A stretch of 64,000 nt of DNA from Pseudomonas putida (lineage in GTDB: Bacteria; Pseudomonadota; Gammaproteobacteria; Pseudomonadales; Pseudomonadaceae). Positions 50,979 through 59,551 of the stretch are shown here, in pieces. A program made the translations under genes and the position numbers. The notes beneath the pieces are model-generated. The model was not told the origin of the DNA. It searched no databases and saw only the letters and a program-made list of their open reading frames with translations. The stretch covers positions 2,790,001 through 2,854,000 of the forward strand of contig NZ_CP113097.1 in assembly GCF_026625125.1 (NCBI RefSeq). The letters run 5' to 3'. Within the stretch, counting starts at the first letter, position 1, and every line of letters starts with the position of its first letter.

Positions 50979-51885
50979 GTGCAGCGGCCTGCGGGGCGGA
51001 CCAAGCCGAGGCATCGTGCGGGTGCAGGCTTTCCAGGTGGCGAACATGCACTTGGCTATCGCGGTAACCGTGCAGGCTGAACTGGATACGCCGCGCAGCG
51101 TCCTCGACGAACATCAGGTTCTGCCCGTTGAGGGCTGCGAACGCCTGTTCGTCAGCCCGCTTCACGGCGGTCTGAACCGGGGTGCGCAAGGCGCCTTCGA
51201 CTTGGTCGATGAGGGCCAGCAACCCCAGATCAGGGGCATCGGCAGGCACCGCGACGCGCACCCGGGCTTCGCTGCGTTGGCTGTGCGGCGTGGCCAGCGA
51301 TGCGTTGCTGCGCAGCCACTGCGCGACGGCGCTGGCTTCGAGCAGTGGCTGGTCTTTGAAGGCTCGCACAAAGCCGTCCTCGATCAATTGCCGGGACAAA
51401 GCGGCCGAGCAGGGGCACGTCGAGGAGTAGCCGATCCTGACCTCGATGCTCAGGTTCGTCACCCCCCCGACCTTCGTGGCGAGCACGTGAACCGGGTACG
51501 ACTTCCAGCCAGATAGGCCCTCGGTCACCAGTGCAGGGCGGCGAACCAGAAGGTCGAAATCCAGGCGCAACCTGGCATTGCGGCTTTCGCAGTCGTGATG
51601 GCTATCGATCATGTCCTGCAACAGCGCAAACAGGCTTGCCGGCGACAGCGCTGCAGCCTCCCCCCAGGCGTCCAGCAGGCGGTAGAGCCTGGACATGTGA
51701 ATGCCTTTGACGTGCGGTGCTGGCAGGTCGACCTGGACATCCGCCCGGGCGTGCAGCTCGCGCTGGTAGGCCGGTTCTTCGATCCTTAGCGGCAGGTCGA
51801 TACCTTGCATCCCGACCCATTGCAGCGGGCTGAGGGTAGGGGCGAGGTCGGTGACGGAAACGTCGGGTAATGCTGAGCTCATCAT
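50971..51885 (-). CDS. folE2: GTP cyclohydrolase FolE2 (type IB)
   Basis: This 304-residue protein shows the FolE2 signature [14 protein letters not shown] (about residue 150) and the early [12 protein letters not shown] region. FolE2 makes dihydroneopterin triphosphate for folate (and queuosine) synthesis with manganese or other metals, replacing the zinc enzyme FolE1 under zinc limitation. It is a known Zur target. Start at the first of two ATG codons (51885, 51882). It is coupled to cysS downstream. Confidence 0.92.
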   Translation of the reverse strand: MMSSALPDVSVTDLAPTLSPLQWVGMQGIDLPLRIEEPAYQRELHARADVQVDLPAPHVKGIHMSRLYRLLDAWGEAAALSPASLFALLQDMIDSHHDCESRNARLRLDFDLLVRRPALVTEGLSGWKSYPVHVLATKVGGVTNLSIEVRIGYSSTCPCSAALSRQLIEDGFVRAFKDQPLLEASAVAQWLRSNASLATPHSQRSEARVRVAVPADAPDLGLLALIDQVEGALRTPVQTAVKRADEQAFAALNGQNLMFVEDAARRIQFSLHGYRDSQVHVRHLESLHPHDASAWSAPQAAAHD

Positions 51886-51932
51886 GTATATCCAGTGGTG
51901 GGAGCCTTGCACCTTGCAGCAAGGCGTATGAA

Positions 51933-52070
51933 TCAGGTCCCGCGGGTGAACGGGTTGGGCAGCTTCACCCAGCCTTGCGGTCCCTGGGCCATTTCCTCAT
52001 CGGTCAGCAGACAAGCATCGAAGCGCGGGCGCAGCGCGGCCTCGTTGCTATTGGGGATGGGGGTGCTCAT
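51933..52070 (-). CDS. Very small conserved-looking protein between zur-like gene and folE2
   Basis: This 45-residue protein starts [19 protein letters not shown] and ends [11 protein letters not shown], with no signal peptide. The ATG at 52070 has GAGG 7 bases upstream, and the gene lies 46 bp after the regulator and 47 bp before folE2 in the same orientation. The family is unknown to me. Its position in the operon suggests a part in the zinc response. Confidence 0.5.
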   Translation of the reverse strand: MSTPIPNSNEAALRPRFDACLLTDEEMAQGPQGWVKLPNPFTRGT

Positions 52071-52116
52071 CGGGACGCCTCGTGATAAAGGGGGGTGCGC
52101 ATGCGTGCGGCTCTGC

Positions 52117-52518
52117 TCAGTTCTCGCCTGCATCACGGCGAGTGCAGAGGGCACATTTACCGCGCAACTCGATGACCGAGCTGCACAGCGAAAACACGTT
52201 CTGTTTCATCCAGAGACCCAAGGCCTGGCTCAGGTGCGGCACGTTGAACTCATCGACGTGGCCGCAGCTATCGCAGATGGCGAACGCTCTGAAACCTGCT
52301 TCGCACTGGCCTGGGCAGGTGCAACTGACATAAGCGTTCAAAGACTCCAGCCGGTGAATCAAGCCTTGCTCGGCCAGGTGGCCCAGCGCGCGGTAGATCT
52401 GCGTCGGCGCCCTGACACCTTCATTGCGCAGGCTGTCCAGGATGGCGTAGGCACTGAGCGGCTTGTCGGCTTGCCGAAGCGCCATCAGGACACGTTGCTG
52501 ATTGCTGGTCAGTTGCAT
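52117..52518 (-). CDS. Fur/Zur-family transcriptional regulator
   Basis: The protein has 133 residues. An N-terminal winged helix (PTQIYRALGHLAEQGLIHRLES) is followed by a dimerisation domain with the structural zinc cysteines CDSC and CALC. The region that holds the regulatory site in Zur is cysteine-rich here (SCTCPGQC) where Zur proteins usually have histidines. It starts the operon through folE2, cysS, queD and thrS, and a Zur-like box lies 52 bp upstream, so it is probably self-regulated. Whether it senses zinc itself is inference. Confidence 0.78.
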   Translation of the reverse strand: MQLTSNQQRVLMALRQADKPLSAYAILDSLRNEGVRAPTQIYRALGHLAEQGLIHRLESLNAYVSCTCPGQCEAGFRAFAICDSCGHVDEFNVPHLSQALGLWMKQNVFSLCSSVIELRGKCALCTRRDAGEN

Positions 52519-52569
52519 GCAGGCCTCCTTGCGTTTGGCAGGCAGTCTTCATTTTTATCTGGAAGTAGG

Positions 52570-52586
52570 ATGTTATAAAGTAACAT
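52570..52586. promoter_or_regulatory. Zur-box-like site between the regulator and amidase genes
   Basis: ATGTTATAAAGTAACAT is a near-perfect 17-bp palindrome of the island consensus. It lies between the divergent regulator (52518) and amidase (52648) genes and can serve both. Confidence 0.8.
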
Positions 52587-52647
52587 TTATAAAATGGCCA
52601 GCTAAATTGCCGGGGGGCCGCTGGTTCGCAGGTCAACAGGAGTACGT

Positions 52648-53814
52648 ATGGATCGACGCAGAGTGCTGAAATTAGTGCTTGCCTGCCTGGCATTGCCGCT
52701 GCCTCTGGCGGCGCAAGCCGGGCAGGCGGTGAAACGGGTCCGGGTGAGCCGGGCGGGCAGCGTGACCAAGGTGTCGCTGGAGTTGACCGGGCCGGTAGCC
52801 GCGAAGCATTTCAGCCTCACAGCGCCTGCGCGATTGGTGCTTGATCTTCCTCATGCCACGCTGGAGGCGTCACTGAACGAGCTCGCCCTGGACGGCACTG
52901 CGGTCACGGCCGTGCGCAGTGGCATTACCGCCACGGGTGACTTGCGTATCGTGCTCGACTTAGCCGACTCGGCGGTGCGCAGCGAAGTGCGCTCGCTCAA
53001 CACAGCGAGCCATGGCCTGGAGTTGCTGCTCACTCAGCCAGCGGTGGCCGTTGTGCCAGCGGTTGCCAAGCCCTCGCGCCGTCAGCGCGACCTGTTGATC
53101 GTGGTCGATGCCGGGCATGGCGGTAAAGATCCCGGCGCGCTGGGCGCCAAGGGGGAGCAGGAAAAACGCGTCGCGCTACAGATCGCCAGTTTGCTGGCCA
53201 AGCGCATCGATGCGCAGCCGGGCTACAAGGCGCGCTTGGTACGTCGTGACGATGTATTCATTCCGCTGCGCAAGCGTGCCGAACTCGCTCAGCGGCTGAA
53301 CGCGGACTTGTTCGTTTCGGTACACGCCGATGCTGCACCGCGGCTCACGGCGTCGGGGGCATCGGTGTTCGCCTTGTCGCAAGGCGGCGCTACGTCGTCG
53401 ATGGCACGCTGGATGGCGCAGCGCGAAAACGGTGCCGACAGGGTCGGCGGGGGATTACCGATCAAGCTGCGCGAGCACGACCCTATGGTCGCGGGCGTGC
53501 TGCTGGACATGTCGATGAACTCGACGATCGCCACCAGCCTGGATCTCGGTCATCAGGTGCTCGCCCAGCTTGGGCAGGTGTCGGGCCTGCATCAAACGCG
53601 GGTGGAGCAGGCGGGCTTCGCCGTGCTCAAGTCAGCGGCGGTACCCTCGATCCTGGTCGAGACCGGTTTCATTTCCAATGCTGGAGATTGCCGGCGGCTG
53701 CATGATGTGCGCCATCAACGCAAGGTGGCGCAGGCGATATTCGACGGGCTGGACAGCTACTTCCGCCAGAAACCACCGGCTGGCAGCCTGATCGCGGCCA
53801 GGGGGCAGGCGTGA
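52648..53814 (+). CDS. N-acetylmuramoyl-L-alanine amidase (AmiC-like, AMIN domain)
   Basis: This 388-residue protein has an RR-type signal peptide (MDRRRVLKLVLACLALPLPLAAQ), possibly a Tat substrate. It has an AMIN domain (about 30-130) and a zinc amidase domain with DAGHGGKDPGA (H), GEQEKRVAL (E), SVHADA (H) and LVETGFISN (catalytic E). It cleaves the amide between muramic acid and the peptide during cell separation. All zinc ligands remain. It is a paralog under a Zur-like box, presumably replacing the housekeeping amidases. Confidence 0.88.
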   Translation: MDRRRVLKLVLACLALPLPLAAQAGQAVKRVRVSRAGSVTKVSLELTGPVAAKHFSLTAPARLVLDLPHATLEASLNELALDGTAVTAVRSGITATGDLRIVLDLADSAVRSEVRSLNTASHGLELLLTQPAVAVVPAVAKPSRRQRDLLIVVDAGHGGKDPGALGAKGEQEKRVALQIASLLAKRIDAQPGYKARLVRRDDVFIPLRKRAELAQRLNADLFVSVHADAAPRLTASGASVFALSQGGATSSMARWMAQRENGADRVGGGLPIKLREHDPMVAGVLLDMSMNSTIATSLDLGHQVLAQLGQVSGLHQTRVEQAGFAVLKSAAVPSILVETGFISNAGDCRRLHDVRHQRKVAQAIFDGLDSYFRQKPPAGSLIAARGQA

Positions 53815-53833
53815 TCCTTCATTGGCTCAGACG

Positions 53834-54820
53834 TCATTGAGCGCGGGATTGCTCCCTATAGCGCCGAGGGGTCAGCTTGAGGTTGCGCTGGAACACCCGG
53901 CGCATCTGTTCTTCGGAGCCGAAACCGCACTGGTCGGCAATGCGCTTGAGTGCAGTGTCCTCGTCCACCAGTAACCGCCTTGCCTTCTCCATTCGCGCCC
54001 GCTCGATGAATACCAAGGGTGAGCAGCCCGACTCCCTGTGGAACAACCGGCGCAAGTTCCGACTGCTCATGTTCGCGCGCTCGGCGAGCAACTCCAGGCT
54101 CAGCGGCCGATCAAGGTTCTGCAGGATCCACAACCGTAGGCGCCTGATCGCGGAGTGCGGGGTCATCTGGCTGTCCAGGTGCTGGCTGAACTGCGATTGG
54201 CCACCCGGGCGCTTGAGGAATACCACCAGTTCGCGGGCAATTTGCAGGGCCATTTCCTGGCCGAGGTCTTGTTCGACCAGCGCCAGGCTCAGGTCGATGG
54301 CAGCTGAAACGCCAGCACACGTCCATATGCGCCCCTGCTCGATGAAGATGGCATCGGAGTCGACATTGACCAAGGGGAAATCACTGGCCAGCTTACTGGC
54401 GACGCTCCAGTGGGTAGTGACATTCAGGCCGTCTACGACTCCCGCTTGGGCAAGAAAAAAAGCCCCCGAGCAAACGCCGACCAGCCGCTCGATGCGAGAG
54501 GCGGCCTGCCTGCACCAGTCGACGATCAACCGCTGCTCGACTATCGCCGTGCCAATGTCGCGTGCGCCGACAACCAGTGCGGTGTGCGGGCGTGGGCTGC
54601 TACGAAGGTCGTCGGCTTGCAGGGTGACCAAGGTGTCCGAACCTACAAGCCCCGGTTGTGGTGCCACCAGATGCAGGCTGTAGGCCGCAGGCAACCCTTC
54701 GGCCGCCTGGCGTATGTTGGCGTAGTCGAAGACGGTGAGGGCACCTACAGCCTCGATTGATTTGAAACCGGGGTAGATGACTATGTGCACCCTGCGTTCA
54801 GAAGAGGCTTGGTCAGACAT
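53834..54820 (-). CDS. GlxA-family (DJ-1 domain plus AraC) transcriptional regulator
   Basis: This 328-residue protein has an N-terminal DJ-1/PfpI-like domain with GVCSGAFFLAQAG (cysteine in the nucleophile position) and a C-terminal AraC domain with two helix-turn-helix motifs (LELLAERANMSSRNLRRLF, ALKRIADQCGFGSEEQMRRVF). This architecture regulates amine, choline and dimethylglycine metabolism and related steps in Pseudomonas. It is divergent from the class III alcohol dehydrogenase gene, so it may control it in response to a formaldehyde-producing substrate. Confidence 0.85.
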   Translation of the reverse strand: MSDQASSERRVHIVIYPGFKSIEAVGALTVFDYANIRQAAEGLPAAYSLHLVAPQPGLVGSDTLVTLQADDLRSSPRPHTALVVGARDIGTAIVEQRLIVDWCRQAASRIERLVGVCSGAFFLAQAGVVDGLNVTTHWSVASKLASDFPLVNVDSDAIFIEQGRIWTCAGVSAAIDLSLALVEQDLGQEMALQIARELVVFLKRPGGQSQFSQHLDSQMTPHSAIRRLRLWILQNLDRPLSLELLAERANMSSRNLRRLFHRESGCSPLVFIERARMEKARRLLVDEDTALKRIADQCGFGSEEQMRRVFQRNLKLTPRRYREQSRAQ

Positions 54821-54924
54821 TCGCGATCGAACTCCATGGGCGCTTGCGGACAGATTTCGTACGGATCCGGCCACTTTTGGCCGGGTGATCTGGCGCACGG
54901 AATCACGCAGGTTAATGTTCTCAA

Positions 54925-54941
54925 GCGTTATAACATTACAT
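54925..54941. promoter_or_regulatory. Zur-box-like site upstream of the alcohol dehydrogenase
   Basis: GCGTTATAACATTACAT fits the island consensus with few changes. It ends 10 bp before the start codon, next to the ribosome-binding site GGAG, a position suited to repression. Confidence 0.75.
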
Positions 54942-54951
54942 GGAGAACGAC

Positions 54952-56157
54952 ATGAAAACACGTGCAGCTATCGCCTGGGGGCCCAATCAACCGCTTGAGT
55001 TCGAAGAGGTCGACTTGCAGGGGCCCAAAGAGGGCGAGGTGCTGGTTCGTATCGTCACCACGAGCCTTTGCCACACCGATGTATTCACCCTGTCCGGTCG
55101 TGACCCGGAAGGGAAGTTCCCCTGCATCCTCGGCCATGAAGGCGTCGGTATCGTCGAGGACGTGGGGCGGGGGGTGACCACGGTCAAGCCGGGCGATCAC
55201 GTGATCCCGCTCTATACACCGGAAGATCCGAACTGCCCGTTCATCAAGTCCGGCAAGACCAACCTTTGCCAGACCATTCGCAAAACCCAGGGGGAGGGGC
55301 TGATGCCCGATGGCACCAGCCGCTTCTCCTACAAGGGGCGCACGATCTTTCATTACATGGGCACGTCCACATTCAGCGAGTACACGGTCCTGCCGGAAAT
55401 CGCCGTGGCCAAGATCGACCCTGCGGCACCATTGGCCAAGGCCTCGATCATGGGCTGTGCGATTCCTACCGGGATCGGTGCCGTGCGCAATACCGCCAAG
55501 GTACGCCCCGGTGACACGGTCGCGGTATTCGGCCTGGGCGCCGTCGGTATGGCGGTCATTCAGGGGGCGGTGTTACAGGGGGCGGGGCGGATCATCGGGA
55601 TCGACGTCAACCCGAATAAGTTTCCGTTGGCCCTTTCCCTGGGGGCGACCGAATGCGTCAACCCAAGGGATTTTCGCGAGCCGCTGCAGAACGTGATCAT
55701 CGATATGACCAACGGCGGCGTGGATTTTTCGTTCGAATGCGTCGGTAATGTGGAATTGATGCGTGCAGCCCTTGAGTGCTGCCACAAAGGGTGGGGCGAA
55801 AGCATCATCATCGGCGTGGCAGGGGGCGGGGAGGAGATCGCCACGTGGCCGTTCCAGCTGGTTACCGGCCGCGTCTGGAAAGGCAGCGCGTTCGGCGGGG
55901 TGCTGGGGCGTTCCGAGTTGCCGGGGATGGTGGACGAGTGGTTGCGCGGGGAAATAAATGTCGACCCCTACATCACGCATAACATGGACCACGAAACGCT
56001 GAATCACGCGTTCGATCTCCTCAAGCGCGGTGAAGCGATTCGCTCGGTCATTCATTATCGGGAGCATGAGACCCTGAGCCACGATTTGCCTGGGGTGATA
56101 CTGGACCGCGACGGGCGCGTGATTGCCAAACCAGCGGTTTCCACCCCTTTGATATGA
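54952..56157 (+). CDS. Class III alcohol dehydrogenase (FrmA-like) with a degenerate structural zinc site
   Basis: This 401-residue medium-chain dehydrogenase is close to S-(hydroxymethyl)glutathione dehydrogenase ([47 protein letters not shown]). The catalytic zinc ligands remain ([21 protein letters not shown]). In the structural zinc lobe the usual C-x2-C-x2-C-x7-C is changed: [17 protein letters not shown] keeps two of four cysteines. It also has a C-terminal extension of about 30 residues (ending [10 protein letters not shown]). It probably detoxifies formaldehyde with glutathione using less zinc. The ATG at 54952 has GGAG 6 bases upstream. Confidence 0.88.
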   Translation: MKTRAAIAWGPNQPLEFEEVDLQGPKEGEVLVRIVTTSLCHTDVFTLSGRDPEGKFPCILGHEGVGIVEDVGRGVTTVKPGDHVIPLYTPEDPNCPFIKSGKTNLCQTIRKTQGEGLMPDGTSRFSYKGRTIFHYMGTSTFSEYTVLPEIAVAKIDPAAPLAKASIMGCAIPTGIGAVRNTAKVRPGDTVAVFGLGAVGMAVIQGAVLQGAGRIIGIDVNPNKFPLALSLGATECVNPRDFREPLQNVIIDMTNGGVDFSFECVGNVELMRAALECCHKGWGESIIIGVAGGGEEIATWPFQLVTGRVWKGSAFGGVLGRSELPGMVDEWLRGEINVDPYITHNMDHETLNHAFDLLKRGEAIRSVIHYREHETLSHDLPGVILDRDGRVIAKPAVSTPLI

Positions 56158-56168
56158 AGCGCTGAACG

Positions 56169-56199
56169 GACGCATTCACATCACCGATGTGAATGCGTC
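56169..56199. terminator. 14-bp hairpin between convergent genes
   Basis: GACGCATTCACATC-acc-GATGTGAATGCGTC is a perfect inverted repeat between the stops of the dehydrogenase (56157) and hemB (56211) genes. No T-run. Confidence 0.6.
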
Positions 56200-56210
56200 T
56201 ATCAAGGCCG

Positions 56211-57230
56211 TCACCCCCGCCGCAGTCGCGTGGCGGCCTCCAGGGCGAAGTAAGTCAAAATGCCGTTGCACCCTGCACGTTTGAACGCCATCAATGCCTC
56301 CAGAATGACCGTGTCCGGATCCAGCCAGCCCTGGTCGATCGCGGCCTTGAGCATCGAATACTCGCCGCTGACCTGGTAGGCGAAGGTTGGCACGGCAAAG
56401 GTTGCCTTGACCCTTTGAATGATGTCCAGGTAGGGCATGCCGGGCTTGACCATCACCATGTCGGCGCCTTCTTGAAGGTCCAGCGCGACTTCACGCAGGG
56501 CTTCGTCGCTGTTGGCCGGGTCCATCTGGTACGAGCGCTTGTCGCCTTTGAGCATGGCCGCCGAGCCCAGCGCATCGCGGAACGGGCCGTAGAAGCCGGA
56601 CGCGTACTTGGCGGCGTAGGACATCAGCCGCACCTCGTTGAACCCGGCCAGGTCCAGCGCTGACCTGAGCGCGCCGATGCGCCCGTCCATCATGTCCGAG
56701 GGTGCCAAGGTGTCGATGCCGGCCTGGGCCTGGACCACGGCTTGAGCCGCCAGCATCTGCAAGGTCTCGTCGTTGGCCACGCGGCCTTGGCGCAGCACCC
56801 CGTCGTGGCCATGATCGGTGTAGGGGTCCAGGGCGACGTCGCCGATCAGGCCAAGGTTGGGGAATGTGGCCTTGAGCAACCTGGCGGCGCGGCAGATCAG
56901 GTTGTCCGCGTCTAGGGCGTGGCTACCCTCACTGTCCTTGCGCTGCGCCGGGGTAGCTGGAAACAGGGCAATGGCCGGAATGCCCAGCTCGACCGCCCGG
57001 CCTACATGATCCGGCAGTTCGGCCAGGCTCACCCGTACTTGGCCCGGCATGGCGCTGATCGCCTCGCGTGTACCTGAGCCTTCCTTGAGAAAGACCGGCC
57101 AGATCAGGTCATCGCAAGACAGGCTGTTTTCAGCGACCAGACGACGCGTCCATTCGTCAGCGCGGTTACGCCGCATGCGCGTAGCAGGGAAAGCGCCCGT
57201 TGAGTGCGGGAAGTGGGCCACGACCTTCAT
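56211..57230 (-). CDS. hemB: Delta-aminolevulinate dehydratase, magnesium type
   Basis: This 339-residue protein has the porphobilinogen synthase core: SYAAKYASGFYGPFRDA, the active lysine in MVMVKPGMPYLD, and TFAYQVSGEYSM. The zinc-site cysteines of E. coli-type enzymes are replaced (GDVALDPYTDHGHDG), as in the magnesium-dependent P. aeruginosa HemB. It makes porphobilinogen for heme. As a Zur-linked paralog it secures heme synthesis without zinc. The ATG at 57230 overlaps the upstream stop (ATGA). Confidence 0.92.
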   Translation of the reverse strand: MKVVAHFPHSTGAFPATRMRRNRADEWTRRLVAENSLSCDDLIWPVFLKEGSGTREAISAMPGQVRVSLAELPDHVGRAVELGIPAIALFPATPAQRKDSEGSHALDADNLICRAARLLKATFPNLGLIGDVALDPYTDHGHDGVLRQGRVANDETLQMLAAQAVVQAQAGIDTLAPSDMMDGRIGALRSALDLAGFNEVRLMSYAAKYASGFYGPFRDALGSAAMLKGDKRSYQMDPANSDEALREVALDLQEGADMVMVKPGMPYLDIIQRVKATFAVPTFAYQVSGEYSMLKAAIDQGWLDPDTVILEALMAFKRAGCNGILTYFALEAATRLRRG

Positions 57231-57661
57231 GCCTCGATGGAGGAATGGTGGCCGGTGATCAGCCACTGCTGTTCGATTCGTTCGAAGGTGAACAAAAAGC
57301 GCGCTGGCACTACCCGTTGCTCGCCGTCTTCACGGTAGACGAAGGTGTACTGGCCGCCGACCACCACGGTGCCCAGCTTGCGGCTGACGCGCTTTTTGAA
57401 CAGCTGGATGTCACAGACCAGCCCGTCGTTGGCGAGGAAATTTTCAAAATAGTTGCGACGGCTGTCGTCGCAGTCACGCACTTGGTTGGACAGGGTCGGC
57501 ACCAGGATCGCATCCGGTGCGTACAGTGCCAGTACCTGATCAACATCACGGGTAGCCACGGTAGCGGCCCAATGGTAGAGCGCTGCTTTGGCACCTGCCA
57601 GGCAGGCCAGTTCGGTGTCGGCGTAGGTTTCGGTGCAAGGGTTGGTGCGTGTTTCGGTCAT
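57227..57661 (-). CDS. Putative iota-class carbonic anhydrase (SgcJ/EcaC-type NTF2 fold)
   Basis: This 144-residue protein has no clear signal peptide and shows the CaMKII-association/NTF2 fold pattern: ALYAPDAILVPTLSNQVR, a YFENFL helix, GQYTFVY, PARFLFTFERIEQQWLI and the end GHHSS. These motifs match iota-class carbonic anhydrases, which in databases are often labelled SgcJ/EcaC family and have an (H)HHSS end; they work with manganese or without metal. It is the first gene of a pair with hemB under a Zur-like box. A zinc-free carbonic anhydrase would fit this island. The catalytic function is inferred from my memory of the family. Confidence 0.75.
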   Translation of the reverse strand: MTETRTNPCTETYADTELACLAGAKAALYHWAATVATRDVDQVLALYAPDAILVPTLSNQVRDCDDSRRNYFENFLANDGLVCDIQLFKKRVSRKLGTVVVGGQYTFVYREDGEQRVVPARFLFTFERIEQQWLITGHHSSIEA

Positions 57662-57722
57662 GGCGTTTTACCTGCGCGAGTCGAAAAGATGAACCGTAGG
57701 GGCGTTATCTGCTACATTATCA

Positions 57723-57740
57723 GTGTTATAACATAACATT
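57723..57740. promoter_or_regulatory. Zur-box-like site between carbonic anhydrase-hemB and hisI-pyrC-dksA
   Basis: GTGTTATAACATAACATT is the best copy of the island consensus. It sits 18 bp before the hisI start and 61 bp before the divergent gene, so one box can silence both operons. Confidence 0.85.
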
Positions 57741-57758
57741 TACAGTAGGTCGCAAATC

Positions 57759-58172
57759 ATGTTCCTTACCCTTGAGCAGGCAGTAGCGGATAGTCGCTTT
57801 GCCTTGACCGATGTGCTTCGCCACATTCCCTGGAGCCCCCAGGGGCTGATTCCCGCCATCACTCAGCAGCATGACAGCGGCGAGGTGCTGATGTTGGCCT
57901 GGATGAATGAAGAGGCGTTGCTGGAAACCCTCGAAACCCGGCGGGCCTGCTATTGGTCGCGTAGCCGCGGACGCTTGTGGCGCAAAGGCGAAACCTCGGG
58001 GCATGTTCAGCATGTCCATGACGTGCGGCTGGACTGCGATGGCGACGCGCTGTTGGTGTTGGTAGACCAGACAGGGGCCGCCTGTCACACGGGGCGTCGT
58101 AGCTGTTTCTACAACGCGATCAAGGGTGATCAGGTAGTGGTGACGGGCAACCCGGCGCAGGTGGGCGCATGA
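57759..58172 (+). CDS. hisI: Phosphoribosyl-AMP cyclohydrolase (second copy)
   Basis: This 137-residue protein has HisI motifs [33 protein letters not shown] and [12 protein letters not shown]. The magnesium aspartates and all three zinc cysteines are kept. It opens the adenine ring of phosphoribosyl-AMP in histidine synthesis. As a paralog in a Zur-type operon it may have higher zinc affinity or accept another metal. Its stop overlaps the pyrC start (ATGA). Confidence 0.92.
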   Translation: MFLTLEQAVADSRFALTDVLRHIPWSPQGLIPAITQQHDSGEVLMLAWMNEEALLETLETRRACYWSRSRGRLWRKGETSGHVQHVHDVRLDCDGDALLVLVDQTGAACHTGRRSCFYNAIKGDQVVVTGNPAQVGA

Positions 58173-59515
58173 GCCGGATCATCATTCGCAACGCCCGCCT
58201 GGTCAATGAAGGGGCCATACAGGAGGCCGATGTCCTGGTCGCCCATGGCCGTATCGAAAAAATCGCCCGCAGCATCACGGGCGTCAATGCGCCGATCGAA
58301 ATCGACGCCCGTGGCCAATGGCTGCTCCCCGGCATGATCGACGACCAGGTGCATTTTCGTGAGCCTGGCGCTGCGCACAAGGGCAGCATGGCCAGCGAGT
58401 CGCGCGCCGCCGTGGCGGGCGGTATCACCAGTTTCATGGACATGCCCAACACCAACCCTGCCACGCTGGATCTTGCCGCCCTGCAGGACAAGAAAGCCCG
58501 CGCCGCCGCCACCTCGGTTGCCAATTACGGTTTTCATTTCGGCGTGAGCAAGGACAACCTCGATACCGTGGCAGCCCTCGACCCACGTGAGGTCGCGGGG
58601 GTGAAGGTGTTCATGGGCGCCTCCACCGGTGAAATGCTGGTGGATGACCCAAGGGTGCTGGAACGGCTGTTCGCCAGCGTGCCGACCATCCTCCTGGCAC
58701 ACTGTGAGCACACCCCGTCGATCCTCGCCAACGAAGCGCGCATGCGTGAGCGCTACGGCGATTTCATCCCGCCGGCCATGCACCCGATCATTCGTGATGC
58801 CGATGCCTGCCTGCGCTCTTCGAGCCTGGCCGTGCAGCTTGCCAAGCAGTTCGGCACACGGCTGCACGTGCTGCACCTGACCACCGCCCAGGAGCTGAAG
58901 TTGTTCCAGCCAGGCCCTTTGCAGGGCAAGCAGATCACCGCTGAAGTGTGCGCACATCACCTGCTTTTCGATGACCGCGACTATGCCAGGTTAGGCAACC
59001 TGATCAAATGCAACCCAGCCATCAAAAGCAGGGAAGACCGGGACGCCCTGCGTCAGGCGCTGCTGTGCGACCGCATCGATGTAATCGGTACCGATCACGC
59101 CCCCCACACCTTGGCAGAGAAACAACGCCCGTATGCCTCGGCGCCTTCAGGTTTGCCGTTGGTACAGCATGCACTTGTGGCGCTGCTCGAGCTGGTGGAG
59201 GAGGGCGTGCTGACCATTGCCCAACTGGTGCGCAAGACCAGCCACGCCGTCGCGGACCTGTTCGCCATCGCAGAACGCGGTTACCTGCGTGAGGGCTACT
59301 GGGCCGACATGACGCTGATCGAGCGTTTGCCCGAACCCCGCGCTGTCAGCCTCGATCCAGTCCTGGCGCACTGCCAGTGGACGCCGTTCGAGCACCATCG
59401 TTTTCATCACCGAGTAGCCACGACTTTGGTCTCCGGGCAACTGGCCTGGCATGAAGGCCGGCTAGTCGAGGGCTGCCAAGGCTTGCCTCTGGCCTTCAAC
59501 GCACGACGCGGCTGA
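58169..59515 (+). CDS. pyrC: Dihydroorotase (type I-like, second copy)
   Basis: This 448-residue amidohydrolase has the dihydroorotase pattern: [44 protein letters not shown] and GTDHAPH. The usual DxHxH metal motif reads D-D-Q-V-H: the first histidine is glutamine, so one metal site may be weak or lost; related enzymes of this subclass share DDQVHF. It closes carbamoyl aspartate to dihydroorotate in pyrimidine synthesis. It lies between hisI and dksA in one operon. Confidence 0.9.
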   Translation: MSRIIIRNARLVNEGAIQEADVLVAHGRIEKIARSITGVNAPIEIDARGQWLLPGMIDDQVHFREPGAAHKGSMASESRAAVAGGITSFMDMPNTNPATLDLAALQDKKARAAATSVANYGFHFGVSKDNLDTVAALDPREVAGVKVFMGASTGEMLVDDPRVLERLFASVPTILLAHCEHTPSILANEARMRERYGDFIPPAMHPIIRDADACLRSSSLAVQLAKQFGTRLHVLHLTTAQELKLFQPGPLQGKQITAEVCAHHLLFDDRDYARLGNLIKCNPAIKSREDRDALRQALLCDRIDVIGTDHAPHTLAEKQRPYASAPSGLPLVQHALVALLELVEEGVLTIAQLVRKTSHAVADLFAIAERGYLREGYWADMTLIERLPEPRAVSLDPVLAHCQWTPFEHHRFHHRVATTLVSGQLAWHEGRLVEGCQGLPLAFNARRG

Positions 59516-59551
59516 GCCCCATTTCTTTTCATTGACTTGAGAACACCTGCA

